Program-made: the position numbers and the translations under genes
Shown: piece after piece, positions 57,356-64,000 of the stretch
Layout of the letters: every line of letters starts with the position of its first letter
Numbering within the stretch: position 1 is the first letter of the stretch
NCBI GenBank assembly: GCA_046292445.1
Contig: JBKBQT010000004.1
Span: 115,479-179,478 of the forward strand
Length of the DNA: 64,000 bases
From: CALIZF01 sp046292445
GTDB lineage: Bacteria > Pseudomonadota > Alphaproteobacteria > Rhodobacterales > Rhodobacteraceae
Direction: 5' to 3'
The notes under the pieces: generated by a model
Told to the model about the DNA's origin: nothing
Database searches by the model: none
Seen by the model: the letters and a program-made list of their open reading frames with translations, nothing else

Positions 57356-59527
57356 ATGACACAGGCCGATTTCCTCAAGGCACCCTTCCCCGATCCCGTC
57401 GCCCTGCCCGAGGCCGAAGTGACCGGCCCCCGCCGCTTCTTCAACCGCGAGCTGAGCTGGCTGGCGTTCAACTGGCGCGTGCTGGAAGAGGCGGCGAACC
57501 CGCGGGTGCCGCTGCTGGAACGCCTTCGGTTCCTGTCGATCTCGGCCACCAACCTCGACGAATTCTACACCGTCCGCGTCGCGGGCCTGCGCGAATTGCA
57601 GCGCGCCGGCAACACGGCGCAGAGCGAGGACGGCCGCAACCCGGCCGAACAGCTCGCGCTCATCAACGCGGATGCCCGCGCCCTCATGCTCACCCAGCAA
57701 AAGACGCTGACCGCGCTCAGGCGCGCGATGGAGGGCGAAGGGATCGCCATCCTGACCCGCGCGAAACTGACCCAGCGCGACCGGGCGTTTCTCGCCGATC
57801 ACTTCATGTCCAAGGTGTTTCCGGTCCTCTCGCCGCTGGCGATCGACCCGGCGCATCCGTTCCCGTTCATCCCCAACACCGGGTTCTGCCTCGGGCTGGA
57901 GCTGGAGCGGACGGCCGACCGCCGCCGGCTGCAGGCGCTGCTGCCGATCCCGCCGATGGTGGCGCGCTTCGTCGTGTTGCCGGGCAAGGAGGGGGAATAC
58001 CGGGTCCTGCCGCTCGAGGATCTGCTGCTGCTCCACCTCGGCTCGCTCTTTCCGGGCTATGACGAAAAGGGGCATTGCACCTTCCGCGTGCTGCGCGACA
58101 GCGATCTTGAGGTCGAGGACGAGGCCGAGGATCTGGTGCGCGAATTCGAAACGGCGCTCAAGCGCCGGCGTCTGGGCGAGGTGATCCGGCTCAAGATCAG
58201 CGCGGGCGCCCCGCCCGGCCTGCGCCGGCTCATCATGGCCGAGCTTCACGTCTCCGAGGACGAGGTGGTCGAGGTGCGCGGCCTCATGGGCATTGCCGAC
58301 CTCAAGGAACTGGTCATCGACCGGCGCGATCTGCTCTGGCCGCCCTTCACGCCGCGGGTGCCCGAACGGGTGACGGACCACGACGGCGACATCTTCGCCG
58401 CGATCCGGCAGAAGGACATGCTTCTCCATCACCCCTATGAGACCTTCGACACCGTCGTGCGGTTCCTCGAGCAGGCGGCGCGCGATCCCCATGTGCTGGC
58501 GATCAAGCAGACGCTCTACCGCACGTCCTGGGACAGCCCGGTCGTCACCGCACTCTGCGAGGCGGCCGAGGCGGGCAAGTCGGTCACCGCGCTGGTCGAG
58601 CTCAAGGCCCGGTTCGACGAAGCGGCGAACATCCGCCAGTCGCGGCGGCTCGAGCGGGCGGGGGCGCATGTCGTCTACGGCTTCATCCGCTACAAGACGC
58701 ATGCCAAGATCAGCACCGTCGTGCGGCGCGAGGGCGATGCCCTGGTGACCTACACCCATTTCGGCACCGGCAACTACCATCCGATCACCGCGCGCATCTA
58801 CACCGACCTGTCGCTGTTCACCTGCGATCCCTGCCTCGGGCGGGATGCGACCAAGGTTTTCAACTATCTGTCTGGCTATGCCCAGCCCGAGGGGCTCGAG
58901 AACCTCGCCATCTCGCCGCTCACGCTCAAGGCGCGGCTGCTCGCGCTGATCGCGGCCGAGGCCGAACATGCCCGGGCCGGGCGGCCGGCCGATATCTGGG
59001 CCAAGATGAACAGCCTGATCGAACCCGAGGTGATCGACGCGCTTTATGCCGCGAGCCGGGCCGGGGTGCGCATCAGCCTCGTGGTGCGCGGGGTGTGCGG
59101 CGTGCGGCCCGGCGTCAAGGGGCTGAGCGAGACGATCCGCGTCAAGTCGGTGGTCGGGCGGTTCCTCGAACACAGCCGGATCGTCTGCTTCGGGAACGGC
59201 CATGGCCTGCCCTCGAAGAAGGCGCGGGTGTTCATCTCGTCTGCCGACTGGATGGGGCGAAACCTGATGCGGCGGGTCGAGACGCTGGTCGAATGCCTCA
59301 ACCCCACGGTCAAGGCGCAGATCGTCAGCCAGATCATGGCCGCCAACATGGCGGACGAGGCACAAAGCTGGGTGCTGTCGGCCGACGGCCGCTATGCGCG
59401 CACGCTCGAGGCCCCCGAAGGCGCGCTGTTTTCCTGCCATCGGTTCTTCATGGAAAACCCGTCGCTTTCGGGCCGTGGCAGCGCCGGCGCGGCCGACGTG
59501 CCGCGCCTTGCCCACAGCCTCGACTGA
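57356..59527 (+). CDS. ppk: Polyphosphate kinase 1
   Basis: 723 residues. N-terminal domain FFNRELSWLAFNWRVLEEA, LSISATNLDEFYTVRVAG; head domain; and two PLD-like C-terminal domains with IKQTLYRTSWDSPVV, RYKTHAKISTVVRREGD holding the autophosphorylated His, THFGTGNYHPITARIYTDLSLFT and ISSADWMGRNLMRRVE. It makes polyphosphate from ATP reversibly. ATG 57356 is chosen; a TTG at 57341 is in frame. ppx follows 77 nt downstream, so synthesis and breakdown enzymes are paired. Confidence 0.96.
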   Translation: MTQADFLKAPFPDPVALPEAEVTGPRRFFNRELSWLAFNWRVLEEAANPRVPLLERLRFLSISATNLDEFYTVRVAGLRELQRAGNTAQSEDGRNPAEQLALINADARALMLTQQKTLTALRRAMEGEGIAILTRAKLTQRDRAFLADHFMSKVFPVLSPLAIDPAHPFPFIPNTGFCLGLELERTADRRRLQALLPIPPMVARFVVLPGKEGEYRVLPLEDLLLLHLGSLFPGYDEKGHCTFRVLRDSDLEVEDEAEDLVREFETALKRRRLGEVIRLKISAGAPPGLRRLIMAELHVSEDEVVEVRGLMGIADLKELVIDRRDLLWPPFTPRVPERVTDHDGDIFAAIRQKDMLLHHPYETFDTVVRFLEQAARDPHVLAIKQTLYRTSWDSPVVTALCEAAEAGKSVTALVELKARFDEAANIRQSRRLERAGAHVVYGFIRYKTHAKISTVVRREGDALVTYTHFGTGNYHPITARIYTDLSLFTCDPCLGRDATKVFNYLSGYAQPEGLENLAISPLTLKARLLALIAAEAEHARAGRPADIWAKMNSLIEPEVIDALYAASRAGVRISLVVRGVCGVRPGVKGLSETIRVKSVVGRFLEHSRIVCFGNGHGLPSKKARVFISSADWMGRNLMRRVETLVECLNPTVKAQIVSQIMAANMADEAQSWVLSADGRYARTLEAPEGALFSCHRFFMENPSLSGRGSAGAADVPRLAHSLD

Positions 59528-59604
59528 CGCCGGGGCGCACCCGGGTTGACGGCCGGCGACAGGCCGGGCCATGGTCCGCGGCGACGGGCCTAGGGGGTTT
59601 CGGG

Positions 59605-61149
59605 ATGGGCGACGATTTTCCCGCCATGGCTGGTGACGATGCGGCCAGCACGCTGCCGCCGCTGCTCGACGATCCGACCGCCCGCGCGCTCAGCCGGGTC
59701 GGCGTGGTCGATGTCGGGTCGAACTCGGTGCGGATGGTGGTCTTCGACGGCGCGGCGCGCTCGCCGGCCTATTTCTATAACGAAAAGGTGCTGGCGGGCC
59801 TCGGCAAGGGGCTTGCCGACACCGGGCGGCTCAATCCCGAGGGGCGGGTGCGGGCGCTGTCGGCGCTGCGGCGATTTGCGCTTCTGGCCGAGGATTGGGG
59901 GATCGCGCAGATGACCGTGGTCGCCACCGCGGCGGTGCGCGATGCGATCGACGGGCCGGAGTTCCGCGACACGGTCCTGCGCGAGACGGGGTTGCAGCTC
60001 TGGGTGATCGACGGCGCCGAAGAGGCGCGGCTGTCGGCGCAGGGCGTGCTGCTCGGCTGGCCGGGGGCCGAGGGGATCGTCTGCGACATCGGCGGATCGT
60101 CGATGGAATTGGCGCGCATCGGCGGCGGCAATGTCGGCATGCGGGTGACCACACCGCTCGGGCCGTTCCGCCTGATGCAGGTGCCGGGTGGGCCGGAGGC
60201 GCGGCGCAAGCATGCCGCCGCCATCCTCAAGCCCCTGCGCGCGCGGTTCCGCAGCAAGGGCGCGCGGATCTACCTCGTCGGCGGATCTTGGCGGGTGATC
60301 GCCCGGATGGACATGGAACGGCGGTCCTACCCGCTGACGGTGCTGCACGAATACCGCATGACGCCCGAGCAGGTTGTGGAAACGGTGGACTGGATCGCCC
60401 GGAACGATCCGGCGACGCTGCGCGCGCGCACCGGCACCTCGGCCGAGCGGATGGAACTCGTGCCGCTGGCCGGCGAGGTGCTGTGCGAGATCGTGCGCGT
60501 GCTCAAGCCGGCCGAGATCGACGTGTCGGCCTATGGCATCCGCGAGGGGCTGCTCTACGAGCAGATGTCGGACGGCCTGCGGGCGCGCGACCCGTTGATC
60601 GAGGCGGCGCGGATCGCCGAGGCGACGCAGGCGCGCATGCCGGGCTTCGGCAAGAAGCTGTTCCACTTCCTCGCCCCGCTCTTTCCCGGCGCGCCCGAAT
60701 CGCGGCTGCGGCTCATCAAGGCGGCGTGCCTGCTGCATGACACGAGCTGGCGGGCGCATCCCGACTATCGCGCCGAGGTCTGCTTTGACAACGCAACCCG
60801 CGCCAACCTCGGCGGGCTCGACCATGCCGGGCGGGTATTCCTCGGGCTGGCGCTGATGCACCGCTATCGCAACAGCCGCGGCGGCACCCGGTTCGAGCCC
60901 CTCTTCCGCCTGCTCAGCGAGGACCAGCTTCGCGAGGCCGAGGTGCTGGGCAAGGCCATGCGGTTCGGCGCGATGTTCTCGGTCGGCACGCCCGAGGATG
61001 CGGGATCGCTGGCATGGTATCCCAAGCGGAGCGTGCTGGAACTGGCGCTGACCGGGCGGGGCCGCGCGCTCTACGGCGAGATCGCGCAGGCGAGGTTCGG
61101 CGCACTGGCCGCCGCGCTCAAGGCCGAAGGCGTCGTGACCGACGCCTAA
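59605..61149 (+). CDS. ppx: Exopolyphosphatase (Ppx/GppA family)
   Basis: 514 residues. The N-terminal actin-like ATPase fold has VGVVDVGSNSVRMVVFDG, TAAVRDAIDG, EEARLSAQGV and ICDIGGSSMELARI. The C-terminal HD-like helical domain has VSAYGIREGLLYEQM and LLHDTSWRAHPDYRAE. It releases phosphate from polyphosphate ends and may hydrolyse pppGpp. The start at 59605 has a 30-residue N-terminal extension before the fold. Its TAA overlaps the stop of the convergent secreted-protein gene by 4 nt. Confidence 0.92.
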   Translation: MGDDFPAMAGDDAASTLPPLLDDPTARALSRVGVVDVGSNSVRMVVFDGAARSPAYFYNEKVLAGLGKGLADTGRLNPEGRVRALSALRRFALLAEDWGIAQMTVVATAAVRDAIDGPEFRDTVLRETGLQLWVIDGAEEARLSAQGVLLGWPGAEGIVCDIGGSSMELARIGGGNVGMRVTTPLGPFRLMQVPGGPEARRKHAAAILKPLRARFRSKGARIYLVGGSWRVIARMDMERRSYPLTVLHEYRMTPEQVVETVDWIARNDPATLRARTGTSAERMELVPLAGEVLCEIVRVLKPAEIDVSAYGIREGLLYEQMSDGLRARDPLIEAARIAEATQARMPGFGKKLFHFLAPLFPGAPESRLRLIKAACLLHDTSWRAHPDYRAEVCFDNATRANLGGLDHAGRVFLGLALMHRYRNSRGGTRFEPLFRLLSEDQLREAEVLGKAMRFGAMFSVGTPEDAGSLAWYPKRSVLELALTGRGRALYGEIAQARFGALAAALKAEGVVTDA

Positions 61150-61496
61150 AGCTCGATCTCGCCCGGCTCGGCCCCCGGTTCGGTCGGGGCCAGCGGCGGG
61201 CGGCGGCGGATGATGATGTCGCCGTTCGGCAGCATCTCGGGCGCATGGTAGTTGCGCACATCGCCGATCATCCGCGCCAGATCCTCGAGCACCGGGCGCA
61301 GCGCCGCGATATCCTGCCCGAGCCCGCGCAGCGCCGGCTCCATCTCGGCCATCAGGCCGCGCAGCAGCAGACGCGCCCCCTCGCCAAGCAGTTCCATGCC
61401 CTCGCCCATGTCGCCGCGCGGTTCCGCGGGCGGGGTATCCTGCGCCGCGGCGGGCAGGGCGAGCGTCAGGAAGAGGGCGGCCACAACCAAGCGCAT
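61146..61496 (-). CDS. Small exported protein, unknown
   Basis: 116 residues. A signal peptide (LVVAALFLTLALPAAAQ, cleaved near residue 19) is followed by an acidic helical segment (GEGMELLGEGARLLLRGLMAEMEPALRGLGQDIAALRPVLEDLARMI) and a polar tail with LPNGDIIIRRRPPL. It is probably periplasmic. The stop TAG overlaps the ppx stop (61146-61149). It lies just downstream of a decayed nuclease gene on the same strand. No family recognised. Confidence 0.7.
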   Translation of the reverse strand: MRLVVAALFLTLALPAAAQDTPPAEPRGDMGEGMELLGEGARLLLRGLMAEMEPALRGLGQDIAALRPVLEDLARMIGDVRNYHAPEMLPNGDIIIRRRPPLAPTEPGAEPGEIEL

Positions 61497-61526
61497 ATCG
61501 GGACAATACCCCATCCTGCATCGCGC

Positions 61527-61835
61527 TCACAGGTCAAGTGCGATCGTCACCGGGAAGTGATCCGATGCCGCCAGCGCAGCCTCGGCCGCATCGGATCGGG
61601 CGAGCCGGAAATGACATCGAGCCAGCGCCCCAGCACCGCGATCCAGAGCCGTTCCATCGCTCCGGGCGGGCGGGCGGGCGCGGCGCCCCGCCGCAGCGCG
61701 CACGATGCCGATCGCCGCAAGCTGATCGGCGCGGGTCACGCCATGCCGGCCCGACGGCCCGTCATCCTCGCGCAGCCGCCCGTCGTCGTCGAAAAGGGCA
61801 TTCATCCAGGCAACGTTCCACGTCGCAAGCCGCAT
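61527..61835 (-). pseudogene. Collapsed endonuclease/exonuclease/phosphatase-family gene
   Basis: About 102 residues. The first about 45 match the N-terminus of EEP-fold proteins (MRLATWNVAWMNALFDDDGR and HGVTRADQLAAIG), and the last 13 match their end (ASDHFPVTIALDL). The middle, normally about 200 residues with the metal-binding and catalytic motifs, is missing; a short Arg/Ala-rich linker (RAAAGRRARPPARS) fills the gap. Intact relatives in this neighbourhood, by recollection, exceed 300 residues. The reading frame overlaps the TerB-DnaJ gene stop, as expected for the intact gene, so an internal deletion is likely. Confidence 0.72.
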
Positions 61836-62530
61836 CAGGCGGCGCGGTCGCGGCTGATCTCGTCCCATGCGGCATTGACGGCGACGAGGCGCCGCTCGGC
61901 CAGCCGCACCGCCTCGGGCGGCACGCCGCGGGCCATCATCCGGTCGGGGTGGCTTTCCAGCACCGCCTGCCGCCAGGCGGCCCGGACCGCCTCGAGCGGC
62001 GCATCCGGCGAAACCCCGAGCACATCATAGGGGTCATGCGGGCTGCCGGGCACGAATCGATCGCGCATCGCGCGGTAGCACGGCTCGCCGAGACCGAAGA
62101 GCGCGGCGACCCGGCGCAGATAGGCATCCTCGCCCGGATGGAACTCGCCATCCGCCATGGCGACATGGAACAGCGCCTCGAGGATGTCGATCCGCATCTC
62201 GCGGTCGGCGGCGAACATGGCGGCGATCCTGCGGGCATAGGCCTCGTATCCCGCGACATCCTGCCGGGCGAGGTTGAACACCCGGGCCGCATTCGCCTCC
62301 TCGCCCGGCGGGATGGCGAAGACCTGCCGGAACGCCGCCACCTCGTCGCGCGTCACCTGCCCGTCGGCCTTCGCGAGCTTGGCCGACAGGGCGATCACGG
62401 CGATGGTGAAGGCGACGGTCATCTCGGGCGGCGTGCGCAGCCGGTCGAACACGGCCGCCAACCCCTCGCCCTTGGCAAGGGCGGCGATCGCCGCGGAAAT
62501 CCGCGACCAGAGGCTCGGCCGGTCGTTCAT
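61835..62530 (-). CDS. djlA: TerB-DnaJ (DjlA-like) protein
   Basis: 231 residues. N-terminal TerB-like helical domain (VAFTIAVIALSAKLAKADGQVTRDEVAAFR and MADGEFHPGEDAYLRRVA, with acidic metal-type loops) and C-terminal J domain (PYDVLGVSPDAPLEAVRAAW, VLESHPDRMM with the HPD motif). The absence of an N-terminal membrane helix distinguishes it from E. coli DjlA. It would act as a DnaK co-chaperone. Its stop overlaps the ATG of the decayed nuclease gene (TGATG at 61833-61837). Confidence 0.9.
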   Translation of the reverse strand: MNDRPSLWSRISAAIAALAKGEGLAAVFDRLRTPPEMTVAFTIAVIALSAKLAKADGQVTRDEVAAFRQVFAIPPGEEANAARVFNLARQDVAGYEAYARRIAAMFAADREMRIDILEALFHVAMADGEFHPGEDAYLRRVAALFGLGEPCYRAMRDRFVPGSPHDPYDVLGVSPDAPLEAVRAAWRQAVLESHPDRMMARGVPPEAVRLAERRLVAVNAAWDEISRDRAA

Positions 62531-62558
62531 GCCCCGAGGTTACGGCTTCGCGCCGAGG

Positions 62559-63032
62559 TCAGGCGAGAAGTTTCTGCATCAGGACAAGATCAATCCAGCG
62601 GCCGAACTTGAACCCGACCTCGGGCATGCGCCCGACCGCGCTGTATCCGAGCGCGGCGTGAAAGCCGATGCCGGCGGCATTCTCGGCACTGACCGCAGCG
62701 ACCATCGCATGCAGGCCGCGCGCCCGGGCGTGATCCTCGATCCCCGCCATCAGGGCGCGGCCGATCCCGCGTCCCCGCACCGGAGCGGCCAGGATGACGG
62801 TATGTTCCCCCGTCAGCGCATAGCCCGTTCCGCCGCGGAACGGCCCATAGGTCGCCAGCCCGGCGATCCCCCCGGCCTCGGCCACCAGGAACGCGGGGCG
62901 ACCGGCGATCAGCGCGGCGATGTCGGCGACGGTCTTCTCGCGCGTATCGAAGGTGATCGTCGTCTCGCGGATCAGCGGGTTCCAGATCGCACCGATCGCG
63001 GCGGCATCGGCCGCAGTGGCCTGCCGGATCAC
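62559..63032 (-). CDS. GNAT-family N-acetyltransferase (phosphinothricin-type)
   Basis: 157 residues. IRQATAADAAAIGAIWNPLIRETTITFDT is the start of the PAT/Bar-like branch; VRGRGIGRALMAGIEDHARARGLHAMVAAV holds the acetyl-CoA pyrophosphate loop (R/Q-x-x-G-x-G/A), and GIGFHAALGYSAVGRMPEVGFKFGRWIDLVLMQ ends it. It could acetylate phosphinothricin-like amines or a related substrate; not proven. It starts with GTG at 63032, overlapping the VOC gene stop (GTGA). Confidence 0.9.
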   Translation of the reverse strand: MIRQATAADAAAIGAIWNPLIRETTITFDTREKTVADIAALIAGRPAFLVAEAGGIAGLATYGPFRGGTGYALTGEHTVILAAPVRGRGIGRALMAGIEDHARARGLHAMVAAVSAENAAGIGFHAALGYSAVGRMPEVGFKFGRWIDLVLMQKLLA

Positions 63033-63619
63033 AGGATCACCCTGCCCCGCGGCGTGTCGAGCACCGCCGACAGGCCGGGCATGCCCGCCACGACGGCAAT
63101 GCGCGGATCGTCCAGATGCGGCGCGAGAACCGCGCGCAGGCCCGCCGGATCGGGCGCCGCAAGCGTCAGCGCGGCCAGCCGCACCCCGCGATCGGGCAGC
63201 ACATCCGCCGGATGCGGCCCCCGCCAGCGGATGAGGCCCGGCAGGGCCCCGCCCATCTGCGGCCGCCCGTCCTCGGGCACCGTGATCGTCCAGGCATGCA
63301 CCCCGCGCGACAGCGTCAGCGCCGGCCCCGCGCCCGGCCAGAGGTCGAGCCCGTCCGACCGCGCGATCCAGCCAACCGGCCGCGGCGCCCCGGCAAAACC
63401 GTCGAGCCCGAACCACCGCGCCCGCCCCGGCGGCGGCGCCTCGGGATCCACCGCGATCACCTCGAGATACGCGCCCGGCCCCAGCGACAACAGCCGGTTG
63501 TGGGTGCCGAAGGCCGCATGCGCGCCCCCCGGCTCCAGCGGCACGCCCAGCGCCGCCGCCACCGCGGCGGCATCGCCCAGCCGCTCGGCCGCGATGGCCA
63601 GATGGTCGAAGACGATCAC
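63029..63619 (-). CDS. VOC-superfamily (glyoxalase-like) protein
   Basis: 196 residues, beginning FDHLAIAAERLGDAAAV, with GTHNRLLSLGPGAYLEVIAVDP, the metal-site Glu/His pattern of glyoxalase-like VOC folds (DHLAI, EVIAV). The second half (LDLWPGAGPALTLSRGVHAW and PDRGVRLAALTLAAPDP) repeats the beta-alpha-beta-beta unit. It is most like the Glyoxalase_3 type. It overlaps the GNAT gene by GTGA, and its ATG overlaps the stop of the upstream hydrolase (ATGA). Confidence 0.85.
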   Translation of the reverse strand: MIVFDHLAIAAERLGDAAAVAAALGVPLEPGGAHAAFGTHNRLLSLGPGAYLEVIAVDPEAPPPGRARWFGLDGFAGAPRPVGWIARSDGLDLWPGAGPALTLSRGVHAWTITVPEDGRPQMGGALPGLIRWRGPHPADVLPDRGVRLAALTLAAPDPAGLRAVLAPHLDDPRIAVVAGMPGLSAVLDTPRGRVIL

Positions 63620-64000
63620 AGGTGCCGCCCGAAGAACGCCGCCAGCCGCGACCAGAGCATCGGCTCGGTGTCGAAATCATAGCCATGCCCCTGCCCCTCG
63701 GCCACCAGCAGGTCGGCCGGCCGCCCCGCCGCCGCCAGCCGGTCCGCCAGCGCCAGCGTGCGCGCAGGATCGACGACCGGATCGGCGGTGCCGATCGACA
63801 GGAATACCGGCACCGCGCAATCCTCGATCGGGATCGGCGCGCCGGGGGCCAGCCGGTCGTCCCGCCCGGCCCAGACCCAGGCGCGCGGCCCGGCCGGATC
63901 GACCGGCAACCGCGCCGCCCCCGCGGCAAGCCCCGCGCGGAACGCCGCCGGATCGAAGGCACCGGTCACAAGGCCGGTCGGCGCATGCGCGGCAACGCAG
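63616..64000 (-). CDS. Alpha/beta hydrolase, 3' part (truncated by window edge)
   Basis: About 128 residues, open to the right edge. AAHAPTGLVTGAF is followed by a C-terminal catalytic part: PVFLSIGTADPVVDPARTLAL (Asp loop) and the catalytic His in EGQGHGYDFDTEPMLW. This is the back half of a dienelactone-hydrolase or dipeptidyl-peptidase-like serine hydrolase; the nucleophile lies outside the window. A GTG at 63969 in this frame is probably internal. Its stop overlaps the VOC ATG by 4 nt, so the three genes form one unit. Confidence 0.75.
   Translation of the reverse strand, partial: CVAAHAPTGLVTGAFDPAAFRAGLAAGAARLPVDPAGPRAWVWAGRDDRLAPGAPIPIEDCAVPVFLSIGTADPVVDPARTLALADRLAAAGRPADLLVAEGQGHGYDFDTEPMLWSRLAAFFGRHL

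Noticed and set aside
56534..59572. 1012-codon minus-strand frame
   Set aside because: Antisense to hda and ppk, both with complete catalytic motifs.

Overview
The window is GC-rich alphaproteobacterial chromosome, most likely from the order Rhodobacterales (Paracoccus/Rhodobacter-like). Pointers are a phaR-phasin-phaC/phaZ polyhydroxyalkanoate locus, a TrcR (DUF1013) cell-cycle regulator, a cytochrome c550/c2-like protein beside a Paracoccus-type aa3 oxidase subunit I, a short ProRS, and the gene run SPOR protein - D,D-carboxypeptidase - tmk - holB - tatD - MBL hydrolase. No rRNA, insertion sequence, phage module or CRISPR array was seen. One tRNA, Leu(GAG), is present.

Layout. 1-7.3 kb: a RarD-type permease, then a gamma-glutamylation/amine-catabolism cluster (GATase, glutamine-synthetase-like ligase, FAD amine oxidase, DegT-type aminotransferase, class III aminotransferase). 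7.4-11.9 kb: PHA granule genes, with a phasin promoter carrying a mirrored pair of PhaR-type operators. 11.9-18.5 kb: two serine hydrolases, thrS, cspA, an RNase T2, trcR and a lipoprotein cytochrome. 18.7-25.2 kb: the SPOR/dacC/tmk/holB/tatD/MBL operon, an auxin-efflux-type carrier and tRNA-Leu. 25.3-29.2 kb: a divergent DUF2306 / membrane LytTR pair around a repeat-packed promoter, a secreted glycine-zipper protein, and lipB. 29.4-35.4 kb: cytochrome c, ctaD with a strong terminator, DUF2244, a secreted hydrolase, a YqeY-like protein, carA. 35.5-44.3 kb: a GT2 enzyme with an MshEN-like N-terminus, a GntR regulator, ubiH-like, pgsA-moaD-moaE, a GT61 enzyme lying between uvrC and pgsA, and uvrC. 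44.6-54.1 kb: a pteridine-reductase-like SDR, S49 peptidase, DMT protein, L,D-transpeptidase, lolD/lolC, a methyltransferase, an RTX-like protein, proS. 54.1-64 kb: a LuxR remnant, a cytochrome b561/PepSY pair, AI-2E transporter, hda, ppk, ppx, a collapsed endonuclease gene, a TerB-DnaJ protein, GNAT, VOC and a truncated hydrolase.

Functional links. PHA synthesis (phaC), mobilisation (phaZ), coating (phasin) and sensing (phaR) form one carbon-storage unit, and ppk/ppx a polyphosphate unit. Cytochrome c and CtaD sit next to each other in aerobic electron transfer. tmk-holB-hda-trcR connect to replication and cell-cycle control. Many genes are coupled through ATGA/GTGA overlaps, and several convergent pairs overlap at their stop codons.

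The points most worth a second look are the phasin promoter/operator architecture, the repeat-dense DUF2306/LytTR control region, a 41-bp repeat found in two convergent gene gaps, a perfect 20-bp palindrome upstream of the PepSY/cytochrome b genes, the AT-rich island with a DnaA box upstream of uvrC, two decayed genes (LuxR and EEP nuclease), and accessory genes apparently inserted between housekeeping neighbours (GT61; RTX plus methyltransferase). I did not find a clearly new multi-gene system; the closest candidate is the DUF2306/LytTR locus.
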